Shown: positions 36,232 to 49,850 of the stretch, piece after piece
Position numbering within the stretch: position 1 is the first letter of the stretch
Layout: every line of letters begins with the position of its first letter
Position numbers and translations under genes: made by a program
Notes under the pieces: generated by a model
Told to the model about the DNA's origin: nothing
Database searches by the model: none
Seen by the model: only the letters and a program-made list of their open reading frames with translations
NCBI GenBank assembly: GCA_031310005.1
Contig: CM062384.1
Location: 1,488,001 to 1,552,000, forward strand
Reading direction: 5' to 3'
Length of the DNA stretch: 64,000 bases
DNA from: Dactylellina haptotyla
Taxonomy: Eukaryota > Ascomycota > Orbiliomycetes > Orbiliales > Orbiliaceae

Positions 36232-37859
36232 ATGGTGGCCGACGAGAATCCGGCGGCCCTCGCCAAATTCCTAAAGATCGTCAACACAGTAAAGGCCAGT
36301 GATGCCACAGAAATTCTTATCGGGTAGGCATCATATTTATCCCGTATATAGCCACCTCTCAGCTTCATATAGATAACTGACAAACAAATACTTGCCCCCA
36401 GTCTCCTAAAGCGACGACAAATCAAATCCAGCAGGAACGTCGCGAAAGCTGTCGCAAAGCTCCTCCTCCGTTTTGTCTCCCAAAACAGGCACACCAAGCT
36501 CAGCGAGGTCAATGGACTCATCAAAGATGTCAGAGACCTAGGCAAGCTTCTGGTTGCTGCGCAGCCAAAGGAGATGGTCATTGGCAACATCGTCCGGCGA
36601 GTACTTGGCGTAATTCGAGAAGAAGGAAATGAAGAGAACCTCCACCAGAGTTTGGCAGATCTCACTCTCGGCGGGAGATTGTCGAGAGCGTCTAGTGTCG
36701 GTGACGATAGTAGTGCTCCTGACTCCGGCACTGTCACACCTTCTTCCAATCGACCTTTCTCTCGAGACGGACGAGATTTCGAAGAAGACATCGACGATCT
36801 CTCGCGCAGGAAATCCAAGGTCTATATTCCTAATCTCGGCAGGGGATTAACCAGAATCGGTTCCTTTCAAGCTCCGAATCCGAGTTTTAGTGAAGGAAAC
36901 CTCCAGCATGCTCTCTTCTCTTTATTGCACACCTCCCCTCTCCCGATCGATTCCCCTGGAACCTTGACGCCAAACAACAAAGCGGAAGCGAAAGATCATT
37001 TCGAAGATAAAGATATTCGCGGCGACGTCATCGACGGCATCAAAGAAATCATGGAAGAGTTGGATGTAGTTGACGAACAGCTGGCTTTGGCTTCGGAACA
37101 ACATATCCATGCGAACGAAATAGTTATGGTTCTCGGTTCCTCAATCACTCTACAGAGGTTCCTCATGAAGGCGGCGATAAAGCGAAAGTTCATCGTCGTC
37201 ATGGTCGAAACATACCCTAACGACCACAAGGATACACAAGAGGTGCTGAAGGCACCCTCGAAATACAGACTTCCGCAATCCAAGGCTGCAGCCGCCAAAA
37301 TCACCGCCTCGACACCTAAGGACGAACCGATGCCAACGCTTGAATTCAAAAACACATTGACAAGCATGGGCGTCGAGACCATCCTGATTCCAGACTCTGT
37401 TGTTCCCGCTATAATTTCGCGAGTGAACAAAGTTATAATGGGCAGCCATGTGATTTTACGCAATGGCTCGTGTATCACAAATGCTGGTGCGAAGACGGTT
37501 GCCAGATGCGCCCTACAGCATTCAATTCCGGTTGTTGTTGTCAGTGGAGTTTACAAGTTGTCTCCTCTCTATCCGTTCGACCCTGATTCAATGCTCGAAA
37601 CCGGCGACAGTAGTGCCGTCGTCGGTTGGGAAGATGGTGATATGGTCGGCGGTACGGAGATATTTAATCCTTTGATGGATTTTGTGCCTGACAACTTGGT
37701 AGACCACTACATTACCAATGTGTAAGTTTGGGTTCCCCGAGCGTTTTTGATGTGTAATTGAATGCTAACAGCGTCTCCTATAGTGGCGGATATACTCCAC
37801 AGAACTTGTACAAGCTCGTTGAAGAGCAGTACGGGTCTGCTACCGACAGCCTTGAGTAA
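36232..37859 (+). CDS. GCD7: Translation initiation factor eIF2B subunit beta
   Basis: Exons are 36232-36323, 36402-37721 and 37784-37859, in phase, giving 495 residues. The protein belongs to the regulatory part (alpha, beta, delta) of eIF2B, the exchange factor for eIF2-GTP and the target of eIF2 phosphorylation control. The N-terminal helical part runs to about residue 130; a disordered Ser/Asp-rich insert (about 140-200) is longer than in animal proteins. The Rossmann-like C-terminal domain contains VMVLGSSITLQRFLMKAA, ILIPDSVVPAIISRVNKVIMG and NGSCITNAGAKTVA. The end, FNPLMDFVPDNLVDHYITNVGGYTPQ, marks beta rather than alpha or delta. The last intron splits ITNV|GG. Confidence 0.93.
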
Positions 37860-38853
37860 ATTCTTAGTCGTCCTATTTTTCGATTCTGTTTACGAGCCGC
37901 ACAACGATACCCCCCCCGTCCTGTAGAACCTTCCCCTTCACATATATACTTCTCAAAGTCAACAAGCATCTACGAGATTAAATGCTTTGATTAATTATGA
38001 CTACTATTGCTACTATCATTACGTTCGTCTCGTGTTTTTTTGTATAAATTTCTTGTCTTGTAACAGGCGTTCAAAAGTCCCCTGGTCATGTAAGAGAGAG
38101 GCTATGATGCATATTAGATAGCAGGTAGATCTAAAGAGACAGGACCAAAGATCCAGATTCCAATGTACCTGCAGATAGAAGAAAAAGACTTTGTCAAAAG
38201 AGGCAGGATTTACCTCATCGATTGGGCCCGTTCTTGCTGTTGGTTGGGTGAGGTTTATCCGAGGGATGCGGGGTGAACCGCCACTTGGCAGCATATGACG
38301 TCAGAACCCGCTGCGACCGCCTGCCAAAATACCACACCCACGCCGTCCCCGGCGACTACGTAAATCTGCGAGCGGGGCTGCGTGTCGACGGCATTGGCTG
38401 GCAGTCGACTGGGTGCGCCACTCTGCTTGCAAGGTTGGCTGGGCGGACCCGGTGGAATGCCCCGGCCAAATTTGGTCGCAGGTTGGTTGCGCAGGGAGAC
38501 ATTTTGTTGGGCCAGCCCCGTGATGGGAAACGTCATGATGAGAACAGAATTCCAATTGAGCCAAGCTTGAACAGAGAAATTTTTTTTTTTTTGCTTTCAA
38601 CCATCTGGCAGTGTCTGGGTAGCTCGGGTAAGGAAAGTATGGTAGCTTGGTGTAGAGTTTGCAGTGCTGCTATAAGAGGGCGTTACTTCCCGTCGAATTA
38701 TCCTGCTGTCTTGTGCTCCATCCACTCATCTCCTTCGTGTGTCGTACAAATAAAATAAAATAATTTATCGCTCATCAGGGACCTCCAAAGCTCGCTGCCC
38801 AATTCACTCAACCTCAAAACCTGGGATATTGAAATAACAAATCTCAATCAATC
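37860..38853 (+). other. Intergenic region of 1.0 kb, GCD7 to small membrane protein gene
   Basis: No gene recognised. A frame at 38273-38758 has no recognisable protein. A poly-T run (about 38580-38593) and a run resembling AATAAAATAAAATAA near 38750-38764 were seen. It probably contains the promoter of the gene at 38854. Confidence 0.4.
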
Positions 38854-39519
38854 ATGTCTCTTCACTACTTGCCTCCAGTTAAGCCTAGCGCCATCGCTCG
38901 TACGTGCATCTTCCGTCTGATATCTTGCTAATCGGCCCTCTCAAAGAATCCACTAACACTATAATATACAGTCGGCACCGTATTTACCCAGCTCGGACAC
39001 ACCGCTGTCCTCGCTCCCCTCTTCGGTGGTAAGTGATACATCATCCCACCATCGAGGCGCTGTCTCATTCTAATCATCTGGCGAAAAACAGACAGATACG
39101 AACGTGCGAAGAAGGCCAATGCCAGTCAGAATTTCCTCCACAGCAAGGTTCGTGCATGAAATTCTATTCCCTTGCTATTTTCTGGCAATTCAACTAACAA
39201 GCCGTAGGAAGCCAAGCAAGGTGCCGTCCTCTTCGGCACCACCCTACTAGGTTCCGGCGTGCAAACTTATGCCATGGCAGCCTTGATCACCACTACTGGC
39301 ACCCTCAGCTACAAGGGCGCTGCGTACCTTGGAACGCTCGTGTTCTTCACCACCGGACTAGGAGCCACCATTGGCGGTCTCATTGGCTTTGGCGAACCCA
39401 GCACCAGACCGGTTGATATTACTGAGGTCGTCGCAGGTGCCACCAGCTCGTTACTGGACACCGTCGGCCTCGCTATGGTTTTGAACTGGTGGGGCGTCAG
39501 GACCATCGAATCTTTCTAA
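38854..39519 (+). CDS. Small multi-pass membrane protein, DUF1761-like (family uncertain)
   Basis: Four exons, 38854-38899, 38972-39028, 39092-39147 and 39208-39519, join in phase to 156 residues. Three of them are only 46-57 bases. All introns have GT, a CTAAC or CTAAT branch and AG. The protein starts MSLHYLPPVKPSAIA and has about four hydrophobic Gly/Ala-rich segments with a basic loop (DRYERAKKANASQNF), ending LNWWGVRTIESF. Size and layout recall fungal DUF1761-type proteins, but I am not sure of this. No presequence is obvious. The function is unknown; a membrane location is inferred from hydrophobicity. Confidence 0.75.
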
Positions 39520-41562
39520 ACTCTGTCGCTTTTTGTGAATACAGTATAGAATGAAGATCTCCCCTTAAGGATCGAAATTGCCTTGTTCTCTTAGTGTATT
39601 TCCGGTGGATATTCAGAGGAAGGAAAATGGGGATAGTGGAATAGGGTGGCCTTTTAGAGGATTCGTAAACGCTAATATTAATGAATGAAATGACATCTCC
39701 TCTGTGGTTTATTAACGGTAACAGTGTCCACATGTGAATTTTGTAGTTGACCGTGTTGTAATATCGGCATCTGGTAACTTTACCTTATCGCGATAATCCC
39801 GTATTTTGAGAAGGAGTGGATTCACCTAATGCAATACTATTTGCAAATTTAGTTGATATCTCGGTCCCAAACCTCAGGCGACCATGAAACAGCAGGATTA
39901 CCGCGCCCTAAATAATCAATCCTTCAATCAATTGCAATCGTTGTGTCGGTATATCGTGCCCGCAGACTTGGTCTTCGCGGTGGGAGGACGGACCCACATC
40001 GTCCAGGCAAACACACCCGTTTGACAACCAAGAACCCGCTGCCAGCAGGGGACAACAGCCCGCGCCGTAATTAAGTCGCGACTGTGCCGCCGTCACCTGC
40101 AGTTCACCTGCATCTCCCAGCACCCGATCCACCTCTGCTTTGCGCATCCGGCCTCCAAGAGCCGTCACCACCGTCGCTATCTTGTCCAGCTCACCGCGCC
40201 CTCGATACACTGTTACCACCCGACGCTCGCAAGCCGTTTCTCCGCTGCTGGAACACGCAGTTTCGGAGGGACGGTGGCACGAGACCTCCTGTGCCGCCCT
40301 TTAGATTTTGCAATCGCGATTTCGAGGACAATCTAACGGTTCAAATGGCATGACCGACACCGGACACTCGCGAGGAGGGAGGAGAAAGAAAAAGAGGTCT
40401 CGGTCACTATATACGATGCGAGCGTTACCCCTTCACATCACCCGAAATTCGTGAAAACTCCTTACATTGATCGCAAGCCTGGGCGAACAACCTGCCGCAT
40501 AGCCCTTCCCCCTCGATTTGGGTGCCGAGGATGGCACACTCCACGGCTGTCGCAAATATTAGTCCGAACTCGAGCTATCGCACTACTACAAACGCCGGAA
40601 CTAACATTTCAAACGCCATTGTTATCGATGATGACGATGATGATATACCACCCTCCCGTGTAGGTGCATAAACTTTCCTTTCCTATTTTTTTGTCGGATG
40701 GTATTATACGTATATACATCGGGACCCTCCCTGTCTCTAGACGGATCAAAGGGAGTCTACCCGAACCATCCAACATGTACTATCTCCAACTAGATGATGA
40801 CGCTTTTGCTTTTGGTAAAAGGTCTGAAAACAGCTTCTTGTCATTTCGTCTCTCGCCGCTCCGTCTGACACCTCACCACTCCTTGAACTTCGGTTTTTCA
40901 CGGATCCTTGTTTCGTTACCCTCCTTTAGTCTACCAGTGTCCGCGCAGATAAATCTGAACCCCGCACCAACCGGCGAAAGGAATTCAATTCGAGTTGCGG
41001 TGATAGAAGATCCAAACTTCACCATAAGGACTCTTGAGATCTTCGTCGATAGCAGCGAGCCTGGGTATGGCGTCTCCTTCCTGGAAACTATCCCCTTGCG
41101 TGGTTTGGTTTTCCATTGTGGAATGCGGGACCAATGGCATTGGGTCACATTTTTCTATTTTATCCAAGTTGGTTGTTGGGGGCGCGTTATTTGTTGGACC
41201 TGGTTGGCGCTGGTGTTCTTTCAAACATCGCACGGGCAGCGGTTTTGAACGGGAGGCGGAGAAGACTCTCATTGAGCGCGCGGGTGTGGAGTACAGAGAG
41301 CGAAATGGCATATCAGAGGCTACATTGACGATTCTCAAAATATAAAAAACTGAAAAGATCTGATTGTAGTTGGACTGTGCATTAATATGAAGATGCTTCT
41401 TTACGAGTCACTGAGAGGTATATTTCAACTAACAAGTGGAACGCGCCTGGATCAATAGATAGAAATCCACCGGCCGGCTCACCGTCGTCAGAGCTCTAGG
41501 ACAGTGTGAGTGTTCCGTTTTCATCGTCGGGGCGTTGTTTAGACTAATCTAGTCATTCTAGG
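39520..41562 (+). other. Intergenic region of 2.0 kb
   Basis: No convincing gene. The longest frame (40664-41248, plus) has a second open frame opposite it (40873-41148) and no recognisable domain. The stretch just before 41563 contains a possible intron-like acceptor (TCATTCTAG) immediately upstream of the ATG, so the PHD gene may have a spliced 5' leader. Confidence 0.4.
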
Positions 41563-44500
41563 ATGCCCAATATACTAAACTCGGCTGATAATGAACCCCC
41601 AGATACGGCTGTGAACCCTTCAATTCCACCCGGTGATAAGACCTCTAGTCAACAGTCCGAGCCAAAGATTGGATCAAATCCAGTGCTTGAGTTGGAAGGG
41701 AGTGGAGTACAACATTCACAGGACGCGCTTACTACTCACGATCAATCTCAAGGTCTCGAAGAGAATGGCCCCTTGGCACAGATTTCGGATAGTCCCAATA
41801 CGGTTGATGAAGAGGTATGGCTATTATCACCTTTATGAGAGAAAGAAAAAAAAGCAGAATACGTAACCTGATACACGTCTGAAATATGCATAGATTGCGA
41901 TCACAGCTCGTCAATTCTGCGACGCCCAAAAAAAGGTCTACTGTATTGGATGTAGGAAATACTCTGTCTATTCATCGAAGATGGTAGACGGTGCCCTTGT
42001 ATATGGCTGCTACTTAGGATTGAACACGAAAGCCTGTGGGAATACAGTCTCAACATCAGAGTATGTTGTCATGGCAAAAGCTGCTACGATCGCTCTAGAA
42101 CTTATGCGGAGGCGTGATTGGGTAAACCAGCAAGTTCGTAAGGCTTCGAAGCTCCAGAAAGAAAAAAATCTATCCAAAACGCCCTCTCGGCCAGATGGAG
42201 CGAGGGAGACGGCGGCCGAGAATGATGAAATTCCATCTAAACCAGTAGAATCTGGAACACGTCAGTCAATCTTTCGTATATTTAGTCGTACTCCAAAGGC
42301 TACAGAGCCGAGTCCTCGCGAGCAATCTACTCGAGAGTCGCTGAATAACGATGCGAGTTTAGCGGAATCTACAACAAATCATCAATCGTCTGGATCAGAT
42401 ATTGTAGCTGAATTGACCGGGCCTGAGGCCGCTGAATTGCCAGCCGAGAATGGAAGTAACAGTATCGTAGAGCTTAGTGCTAGCAAAGAATCTGTTACGA
42501 GGAGGCACGAAACGTTGCCTGCCGAGACACCAGCTGCAGCTACCCGAACAGACAGCAATCATCTGGCACCAGCTTCCTCAGCATTAATATTCCCACAACC
42601 TTTAATTCCTTCCTACTCTCACTCCTTAGCTTCAACCCAGGCTCCTCCTCAAAACGTACCAAACACACCAAATGGAGAAGAACATACAAATAGCTTCAGA
42701 AACGCGGAACAGCAACAAACTAGGGTGAGCATCTTTTAGATCATGTTTGGTTTCAACAGGTCACACAGCAGCCTCTAACTTTCAGATATAAGCCACTAAC
42801 GCTTCCTACTTTCAGCCTACCCTGCCACCTATATCCACAGTTCAGCCGACGTTGCCACCGATATCGACCGTGATGTCGAATGTATCCATGCGAAGATCCG
42901 CTGATGGAAGCTTGCACCTGCTCCATCCAATATCAAGACCAAATGGATTTACGAGCGCACTGAGGTTATCTTCTGACGCTCTTACAGAAATGCCGTCAAG
43001 CTCATTGCATCCACGAGACGTCTGTATGGTCTGCAAGCGGGAGAAGGCACAGATTGCAGGGGATATTCCCTTACGGTGCAGAAAATGCAAGCGGATCTGC
43101 CATCGCAGTTGCTCACAAGACCTTTCTAATATGTTGGTACTGTCGTCCTATACTATGATGTTACCGGAGCGCTGATATCGGAACCCCAGGAGTATTACGA
43201 CTTCTGATTGGAAGTGTACCAAATGTGAAAGACGCGAGAAGGATAGAGCAAGACGATCGGGTACGCCCCGTTCGACTACCTCCAGAGCCGCTACTACGTC
43301 GATTCCGCCCGAGCCAGCGCTAGGCCAACTGGTTGAATCTACTTTGAAGAGAAAAGCAGATGCCCTGTCTCCGCGGGCACCAGCTCCCCTAATTCCAGTG
43401 TTCACACCTGCAGCAACGCTGGAGCCCCCAGTAGATCGGTTGAGATCATTACCTCAACCTGTGAACCCGAATCATGAGTATTCTAATGTGCCGATAGAGC
43501 TACCATCATTACCAGAACCACCACCACCAAAGAGACGAAGAACTCGATCGCCATCTCTAGGTCAGAATGAAGAGCCACGGAGGCCTAATATTAGCCCAGT
43601 CGTCGAACGCCGAATTGATCCTGATTGCTTCATTGTCGATTTAACCAAGATGAGAGACCCCAGAACTATCACTAGGGAACCGAATCTACCAGCGACGACC
43701 AATATTATAATCCCTGCTGCGAGGCCGCAGCATCTGAATAGCATAATGTACCTCAACCAGGTTATCAGGAAAAACACTACAGGCTTACAACCTCCACGTC
43801 GCATCGACTCAGAAATGATGCCGAATACCATAAATCAGGGACCCGTGCTTAGCAGTGGTCGTAGTTTCGATGACCTTACGCTCCCAGCACCTCCACCGGC
43901 CGGGTTAGCGCGGCCTGTGCGAGAGCCGTCTCCCGAGATCCCTTCCAATTCCTCTGTAGGTCCGCCAAAAATCATGGAACCGGATCCCTTCAATATAGCG
44001 CGCAACCTAGACGAGGCCACCACTACTCCCGACTTGAGTGCGAAATGTGAGCATCTTCAGGTCCGAGTACGCTCTCTAGAGCAACAACATCAGGAAGAGG
44101 TCAAAGAGCGCGAGGCACTTATAGCTCAGAACAAGAGTCTGAAAACCCGCCAGGAGTCGAAAAATCGATACCAGAACTTGACAAACACGGTGAATAGTCT
44201 GCGGAGGCAGAACAAAGAGCTAGAAACGTTCAAAGCGAAGGGGGAGAAAGCAGATGAACTAAGTTTCCACCTTCGCGAGGCGGTACGAAAGCACGCTGAA
44301 CTCACGGTTGAAGTGGCTAGAATTAGAGACTTCATGGCAAGTATTGCGAATATCTCCACGGAGGAGCTTGAATGGACGACTGGGAAGTTGGAAGAACAGT
44401 TCCAGACCGCAATTCTAAGGATCCGTGATAAATATAAGGTGGTTGAGGAAGATTACCGGGGAAAACTCGACGAACTACAGAAAAAGTTTGAAGTGGTGGC

Positions 44501-46038
44501 AGCTACTCTCGTCGCCTCTCAAGAAGAGGCGACAGAGTTGAAAGCGAAAATTTTCAGCCAAGCGGATTCGGAGAACAAGCGGCTCGAGTTGGAACGAAGG
44601 CTAGAAGAGATGACGACTTCCCATCAAAATCTTAGCAAGGTACTTGCTAAGGTAATGAATGATTGCATGAAGTCTGAAAAGGCTTTTATACGGGAGAAGG
44701 AATTGAATGTGCAACTCAAACAAGCGTTACGCCGGGAGGAGGATGAACTACCGCGGGTGGCATCCAAAACATCGAAAACGACTGAAGTCAGAGACTTGAA
44801 GCAACAGCTTGAGCAGAGGGATCAAGTCCTTCTGCAGAAGGAAGGAGCCATCCTTACATTGCGCATGCAGGTCGACCGTTTGGAGAAAGATAAGGTCAAT
44901 TTGGAGAATGAGAAAGCCAGTTTAGAGAAAGAGAAAACCAAGAGCGATGGCATTCAAAGGCTCAAAGATCTAAGGATGAAACCTAATATGCTGCAACCGA
45001 AGTCTGGTACGAATGTTCCCTCTAATGGAGCCACGCCGGAGCGAACCTTGTCGAAGAAAGTGATTCAGCCTAGCCCCTCGAATGATAGCTCGATCGCTAT
45101 GTCTCCTTCCAATAGTCAGAGGTGTCGTACTCTAGAACGGTTTTGTGAAATGTACAGTATTGATCTACCGGAAGATTCAACGCTCCGGTACGAATACTTG
45201 CTTTCTTTAGATTCGACGGTTACTATGGTCAACGGTTCTAGGGATACCATGAGTGAAACCTTTGACGAGCCAGCAAACGAGTCCGAGGAATCTGAGCTAG
45301 AAGAGCGTGATAAAGTCCAAGATTCTGAGTCTGAAACTGGGCCTGTGGTGGCCGAGCCGATGGAGCATGAGCTTATGGAAATTGAACCCACAAATTCTGA
45401 GTCTATTGAACCAGAGCCAATAGAACCACAGGTCGTGGAACCTAGACCTACGGAACCTGGACCTACAGAACTTGAACTGGTTGACGATAGCGAACCAGAG
45501 TTTGACTTTGAAGCTGTTTTCAATATCACGGAGCCATCACTGCCAGAACCAGGTCTAATAAATGCTATCGGAGATTCACGCTCGCGCCACAAACCCCGAA
45601 CCTCACAATCGCGGAATACGACAACGATGGAGACGTGGAAGAGATTGCAGGGACGAAAGAATTCCAAGTCAGAACGAAAACGCACGAAGATTACTGGTGA
45701 GGTTCAGGTGACCTACCCAGATGGTAGTTACTGCGGTCCCGAGGATGACGGTTCTGAATTTGAGTCTTCGCAGCCAAGACGGAGGGGCAGGATGACGTTT
45801 GAGGAGTTCACTGGATTGGAGCTGGACAATTTTGTTCCGGTTACTGTGGGTGTTGGGAAGAAGCTAGCATTTAAGAAAGCTGAGAAGGTGAGTGCTCCTG
45901 TTTCCTTCATTTTATAATTTATGATAAAAGCATCCTAATTCGGATACGGTCAAATAGAGTCGCAGAACAGGAGGCCTTAGCCGACATGCTGTTATTTACA
46001 AAGTCGGCAGGAATGTTCCCGGCGAATTAAGAGCTTGA
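41563..46038 (+). CDS. PHD-finger and coiled-coil protein of unknown family, five exons
   Basis: Exons are 41563-41814, 41894-42724, 42816-43132, 43190-45887 and 45958-46038, giving 1392 residues. A first cysteine group lies at 93, 101, 104, 123 and 132. A PHD finger of the C4-H-C3 type lies at 431-479 (CMVC, CRKC, CHRSC, and CTKC after the intron). The third intron uses the weak donor GTTGGT, but only this join restores the last CxxC pair. A Pro/Arg-rich region follows (480-740), then a long coiled coil (about 750-1050, Glu/Lys/Leu/Gln heptads), an acidic tail with EP-x-EP type repeats (about 1190-1235), and a basic C-terminus ending KVGRNVPGELRA. It is probably nuclear and may read histone tails or scaffold a complex; both are inference. 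Confidence 0.82.
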
Positions 46039-46568
46039 CAGAGGCGCTAAGACGAGACGAGACTATATATGAGCGATGATTTCCATAACGACCATCGGTG
46101 TTTGAATTTAATGGGTTACCTTTAACGATTAGCGGGCGCTGATAACTTTTTTCCTTTTCTTTTTTGGGCGGATGGTGTGTATATTTTATTTTGGGTGTCC
46201 TTTGGTATATTTAGAGCTTCTTGGAGGTCTGGGGAAAGCCCCTGTGGGACTATATCATTGTTTCCCTTACATCAGATGACCTTAGCATGACCAGTTTCCT
46301 ACATAGCGCATCCGCGTACCAACTGTACTGTGGTGTATTTCGATTTCTTTAATTATTACCAAGTGGATAATATAAAAGATTTTTTTTATTTTAATTCGCA
46401 CCCCTTTAGTTCCATTCCAAATTAATATGAGATCGACCTAGACAATGCCTGCTAAAAATATGTATTATTATAATCTTACACTAAGACATTGATTTTATGT
46501 TATGTACAGTATGTCCACCAATTCCGATTTTGCAGGCCTTTTTTTTTTTTTTTTTTTTTTGACCATTT
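46039..46568. other. Convergent 3' intergenic region with poly-T
   Basis: These 530 AT-rich bases lie between the PHD gene and GRX5 stops. They include 22 consecutive T (46539-46560), just downstream of the GRX5 stop, where on the minus strand they read as poly-A. Confidence 0.5.
46539..46560 (+). repeat. Homopolymer T(22)
   Basis: Twenty-two uninterrupted T eight bases from the GRX5 stop codon; on the GRX5 sense strand this is A(22). It could be a genomic poly-A copied near an mRNA end, or simple slippage. Confidence 0.85.
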
Positions 46569-47212
46569 CTAAGCATCCGTCGGCTTAACTGGTTCCTTGG
46601 ATTCTTCCTCGGTGGGAGCCAGCACATCGGCTTTCTCGAACAAATCTGCCAGTTCACCGGATCCATGCATGGACATGAGGATATCGCACCCGCCTACAAA
46701 TTCCTTGTTGACGTATAGCTGCGGTATCGTGGGCCAGGATGAGTACTCTTTGATTCCTACGGTTTCCAAAGAGACCAATAAGCGACTATTCTATATCTAG
46801 CATGCAAGAGGAGGTGTAGTTTACCCTGCCGTAGCTCCTCGTCCTCGAGGACGTTGAATGCAGTAAATTTCTTGGGGTCGACGCCCTGCAGGCCGAGGAC
46901 TTGGATGCTGGCGCGTGAGAAACCGCATTGTGGGAACTCCGGGGTGCCCTTCATAAAGAGGACGACAGGAGAGCTAGCGACGGCCTTGTCAATGGCAGCA
47001 CGGGTGGAGTCTGAGAGGTACCGGGCGAAGAGCGACGGTAGAGCTGCGGTGCGACTTGTTGGAGCGAAAGCGGTGGCGGTGGGGCGGCCGGCCTGCGTGA
47101 TGTCATGTGAACTGTTAGATTTTTCATTTTCGGTCTACAATACGGAACGTGCGTGATGGAATATAGAATGGAGGTCTACCGTCCGTAATAACGATCTCGT
47201 GAATAGCGACAT
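46569..47212 (-). CDS. GRX5: Monothiol glutaredoxin, mitochondrial
   Basis: Exons are 47212-47180, 47092-46825 and 46756-46569, in phase, giving 162 residues. The start [11 protein letters not shown], followed by an Arg/Ala/Thr-rich stretch ending around RYLSDSTR, is a clear mitochondrial presequence. The glutaredoxin core has the monothiol site CGFS (Cys67) in FPQCGFS, the KGTPEF motif before it, and [10 protein letters not shown] and GGCDI for glutathione binding. The family carries 2Fe-2S clusters in the matrix with Hsp70 and Iba57-type partners (established knowledge). The C-terminal tail ([13 protein letters not shown]) extends beyond the core and is acidic. All active-site marks are intact. 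It is followed by, and converges with, the PHD gene. Confidence 0.95.
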
Positions 47213-47458
47213 TGTGGGTTATATCTACGGATGGACAACCGGACAGGGTCGGTGCTGTTGGAGATGTTTTGCAGGTTGAAGGTCGAGCGACAAGAAATGG
47301 CGAGACCCGGCCGAATGAGCTCGCTGGATTTTGTAAGCAACACAACCGATCCGGGATCCGCCAAACTACGGTTCACTCTACGGGTTACACGATCATATAT
47401 GACATTATGGTGCGTATGATATCGTTGCCATTCTAATTTTGGGGGGGTTCACGAGCAG

Positions 47459-48325
47459 CTACATAAAGTCATCCTCGAAGTCCGAGTAGCTTTGCCCGTG
47501 CTTGTTGCTGGTTCCCACCATCGCATCCTCATCGTTCCACTCGTCGTACGCATGCTCCTTCTGATATTTGATCTCCTGCCTCTCCTGCTCGACCCGTCGT
47601 TCTTCTTTCTTCTACAAATTCAAACACTCTCCGTTAGAATTAATCCTGTATTGCACGTAATCCTGCGAACGATATTGTTTAAAAAGAAAAAAAGAGAAAA
47701 AAAAAGCTTACCCTATCCTGCTGCTCGATCCGCTCCCGTTTCCGAATCTCTCTGAGGTGATCTTCCTTCTGCTGATAGAGGTCCGGATTTTCCTCCTTCT
47801 TAGTCTTGTTCAGCCGGTTGACAATCGGGTTCTCCCGCTGGACGACCATGATCCGCTTGACCTTCTTGGTATCCTTAAACCCAACCTGGCCGACGGCCAT
47901 GCTCCCGTCCTTTTTGAGGTTGCTCCATGGCGTGTATACGACGGGGACGTTATCCTTCTTGTTACCTTACCCACGTTAGCACCCACTTTCTATACTTCAC
48001 GAAGCGGGGGGGCTATATCGTGGCATGCCTTCAATGCTGTTCGCTTTGGTCAACTGGGCGCAGTCTATGAGCAGGTTCTCGGGGATGGATTCCCAGGAAT
48101 CGCCCTCGCGCATGCGGAGGTAGATATGGGCGGACGAGAGCTTATCCGCATGGAACCAGACATCTTCCTCCCAGCCGTGCTTGATGAGTTCCTCGTCTGG
48201 AGAATGGATTAGCAGAGCGAGGGGCATACATAATATGATACGGAGAGCTTACTTTCAACCTTGTCCTTGCCGACGTAGATGAACGCCGGGGGGTCGACGA
48301 CGTCGGAAGTGAAGTAGTAGACCAT
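47459..48325 (-). CDS. CCDC25: CCDC25-like protein with NFACT-R (DUF814) domain
   Basis: Exons are 48325-48253, 48196-48029, 47965-47712 and 47611-47459, giving 215 residues. It aligns along its length with the pattern of human CCDC25: MVYYFTSDV start, [50 protein letters not shown] and [11 protein letters not shown], then a charged helical tail ending DFEDDFM. The NFACT-R domain resembles the RNA-binding part of Rqc2/NEMF proteins; CCDC25 itself has been described as an extracellular-trap DNA sensor in human, which does not carry over to a fungus. The second intron is GC-AG (AAG|GCATGC) and is the only join that keeps the conserved block in frame. Function in fungi is unclear. Confidence 0.88.

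Positions 48326-49850
<1,525 letters not shown>

Noticed and set aside
38273-38758. 161-codon frame between GCD7 and the small membrane protein gene
   Set aside because: No recognisable domain; the opposite strand is also open; probably promoter sequence.
40664-41248. 194-codon frame upstream of the PHD gene
   Set aside because: No family pattern and overlapping open frames; treated as intergenic.
46539-46560. T(22) run as a sign of a retrotransposed copy
   Set aside because: No copied gene, target duplication or element ends are visible beside it; simple slippage is enough.
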